Positions 63,148-64,000 of a stretch of 64,000 nt of DNA are shown piece after piece. The notes under the pieces are model-generated. The model had not been told where the DNA came from. It saw only the letters and a program-made list of their open reading frames with translations, and made no database searches. How positions within the stretch are numbered: position 1 is the first letter of the stretch; each line of letters begins with the position of its first letter. Source of the stretch: Achromobacter deleyi (lineage in GTDB: Bacteria > Pseudomonadota > Gammaproteobacteria > Burkholderiales > Burkholderiaceae_B); assembly GCF_902859705.1 (NCBI RefSeq), contig NZ_CADIJO010000019.1:1-64000 (forward strand), read 5' to 3'. A program made the position numbers and the translations under genes.

Positions 63148-64000
63148 ATGAGACAAGCGGAACAGGCAGCGACCCCGACCCAACCCGGATGGTTGCGCGC
63201 CTGGTTGAAATTGATGGACGTGCAGATCGGCGTCGTGCCTTTGCCGGTGTTTGCCGCGCTGTTGCTGGTGATCGGCGTCATGACCGCGAAAGGCAAAGTG
63301 CCGTCCGACCTGTCGATGTCGATCGGGGTGCTGGCGGTGGGCGGCTTTGTCTTCATGGAACTGGGCAAGCGCGTGCGTCTGATTTCGGTGACGGGCGCGG
63401 CCGCCATCATGGCGTTCGTGGTGCCTTCCGCGCTGACGTTCTATGGCGTGATTCCGCCGCAGGTGGTCGAGTCGGTGCAGACCTTCACCAAGGTGTCCAA
63501 CTTCCTGTACCTGTATATCGCCATCATCATCGTCGGCAGCATCATGAGCATGCCGCGCGAGGTCCTGGTGGCTGGATTCCTGAAGATCTTCGTGCCCCTG
63601 GCGGCGGGCTCGGTGGTGGCGGGCGTCGTCGGTACCGGGGTCGGCATGGCCATGGGGTTCGACTGGATACACAGCCTGTTCTTCATCGTCATTCCCATCA
63701 TGGCCGGTGGCTTGGGCGAAGGCGCGATTCCGCTCTCGCTGGGCTATTCGATGCTGATGGACCAGCCGCAGGAAGTGCTGTTCGCGCAGATCATTCCGGT
63801 GGTCATGCTGGGCAGCTTTACCGCCGTGATCCTGTCGGGCCTGTTGAACATGTTGGGCAAGCGCTATCCGCACCTGACGGGGGAAGGGCAGCTGCAACCC
63901 GGCGCCGATCCGTTGCAGGCCTCGCAGACGGACGCTGCGCCTGCCCCTTCCGTGTTCGAACCGCTGGCGCTGGGCAGTGGCCTGGTGACGGTCGTAGGCC
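63148..64000 (+). CDS. 2-hydroxycarboxylate transporter (2-HCT/CCS family), 5' part
   Basis: Runs off the window end: 284 codons are present of a family length of about 440. CitS/MleP-type symporters carry citrate, malate or related acids with Na+ or H+. Visible: polar N-terminus, hydrophobic helices, and the re-entrant-loop signature AGGLGEGAIPLSLGYS near residue 190, the GGxGxG motif of the family, followed by a large polar loop rich in Ala/Pro/Gln. AAGGAAG lies 5 nt before ATG 63148. Probably controlled by the adjacent LysR protein. Confidence 0.88.
   Translation, partial: MRQAEQAATPTQPGWLRAWLKLMDVQIGVVPLPVFAALLLVIGVMTAKGKVPSDLSMSIGVLAVGGFVFMELGKRVRLISVTGAAAIMAFVVPSALTFYGVIPPQVVESVQTFTKVSNFLYLYIAIIIVGSIMSMPREVLVAGFLKIFVPLAAGSVVAGVVGTGVGMAMGFDWIHSLFFIVIPIMAGGLGEGAIPLSLGYSMLMDQPQEVLFAQIIPVVMLGSFTAVILSGLLNMLGKRYPHLTGEGQLQPGADPLQASQTDAAPAPSVFEPLALGSGLVTVVG

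Overview
The window is a high-GC chromosomal segment from a betaproteobacterium of the Alcaligenaceae, most like Achromobacter or Bordetella. This rests on the protein sequences, the housekeeping gene content (dnaX-ybaB-recR, carAB, greA, yhbY/rlmE-ftsH-folP-glmM, ppx/ppk, pstSCAB) and the codon bias. It holds about 55 protein genes, one tRNA-Pro(UGG) and many hairpin terminators. There is no rRNA, CRISPR array, integrase, transposase or clear prophage gene. The first gene (dnaX) and the last (a 2-hydroxycarboxylate transporter) are cut by the window ends.

Layout, left half. 1-1.5 kb: dnaX 3' end, ybaB, recR. 1.7-5.6 kb: a class III CoA-transferase overlapping a NitT/TauT-type ABC importer. 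5.7-9.5 kb, minus strand: bacteriophytochrome kinase, single-domain response regulator, degenerate-kinase phosphotransferase, heme oxygenase. This is a red-light phosphorelay that makes its own biliverdin. 9.7-11.2 kb: carboxymuconolactone-decarboxylase-like protein and transaldolase. 11.4-15.8 kb: carAB. 15.8-27.2 kb: lpxO, a short-chain dehydrogenase, a histidine phosphatase, a LysR regulator, a three-gene ABC importer with a fused permease, a FlxA-like protein with a FliA-type promoter, an NCS2 nucleobase permease and a chemoreceptor. 27.9-34.1 kb: greA, yhbY, rlmE, ftsH, folP, glmM.

Middle. 34.3-43.4 kb is a phosphate and membrane-lipid block: an OlsB-type ornithine-lipid acyltransferase followed by an unlisted 36-residue basic peptide, then ppx, ppk and pstSCAB. 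ppk and pstS carry near-consensus Pho boxes, each exactly 10 nt before a -10 element, so polyphosphate synthesis and phosphate uptake are probably both under PhoB. phoU and phoBR do not follow pstB.

Right half. 43.4-45 kb: an aromatic-acid MFS transporter with a good sigma-70 promoter, and tRNA-Pro. 45-64 kb is an accessory catabolic region. On the minus strand are an ArgE/M20 deacetylase, a LysR regulator, a DUF1028 protein and a RidA protein. Divergent from them are an Asp/Glu-racemase-superfamily enzyme with an arylmalonate-decarboxylase-like active site and a polar-amino-acid ABC importer. Next come a Pot-type importer lacking its ATPase, and a convergent minus-strand set: Pot-type ATPase, quinone oxidoreductase, glutathione transferase, an AroQ-like protein lacking the usual catalytic Arg, and a GhrA-like dehydrogenase. 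A flavin monooxygenase, a small secreted protein, a LysR regulator and the 2-hydroxycarboxylate transporter close the window. The substrates of this region cannot be read from sequence. The two enzymes with altered active sites, the phytochrome relay and the small peptide after olsB are the most interesting items.
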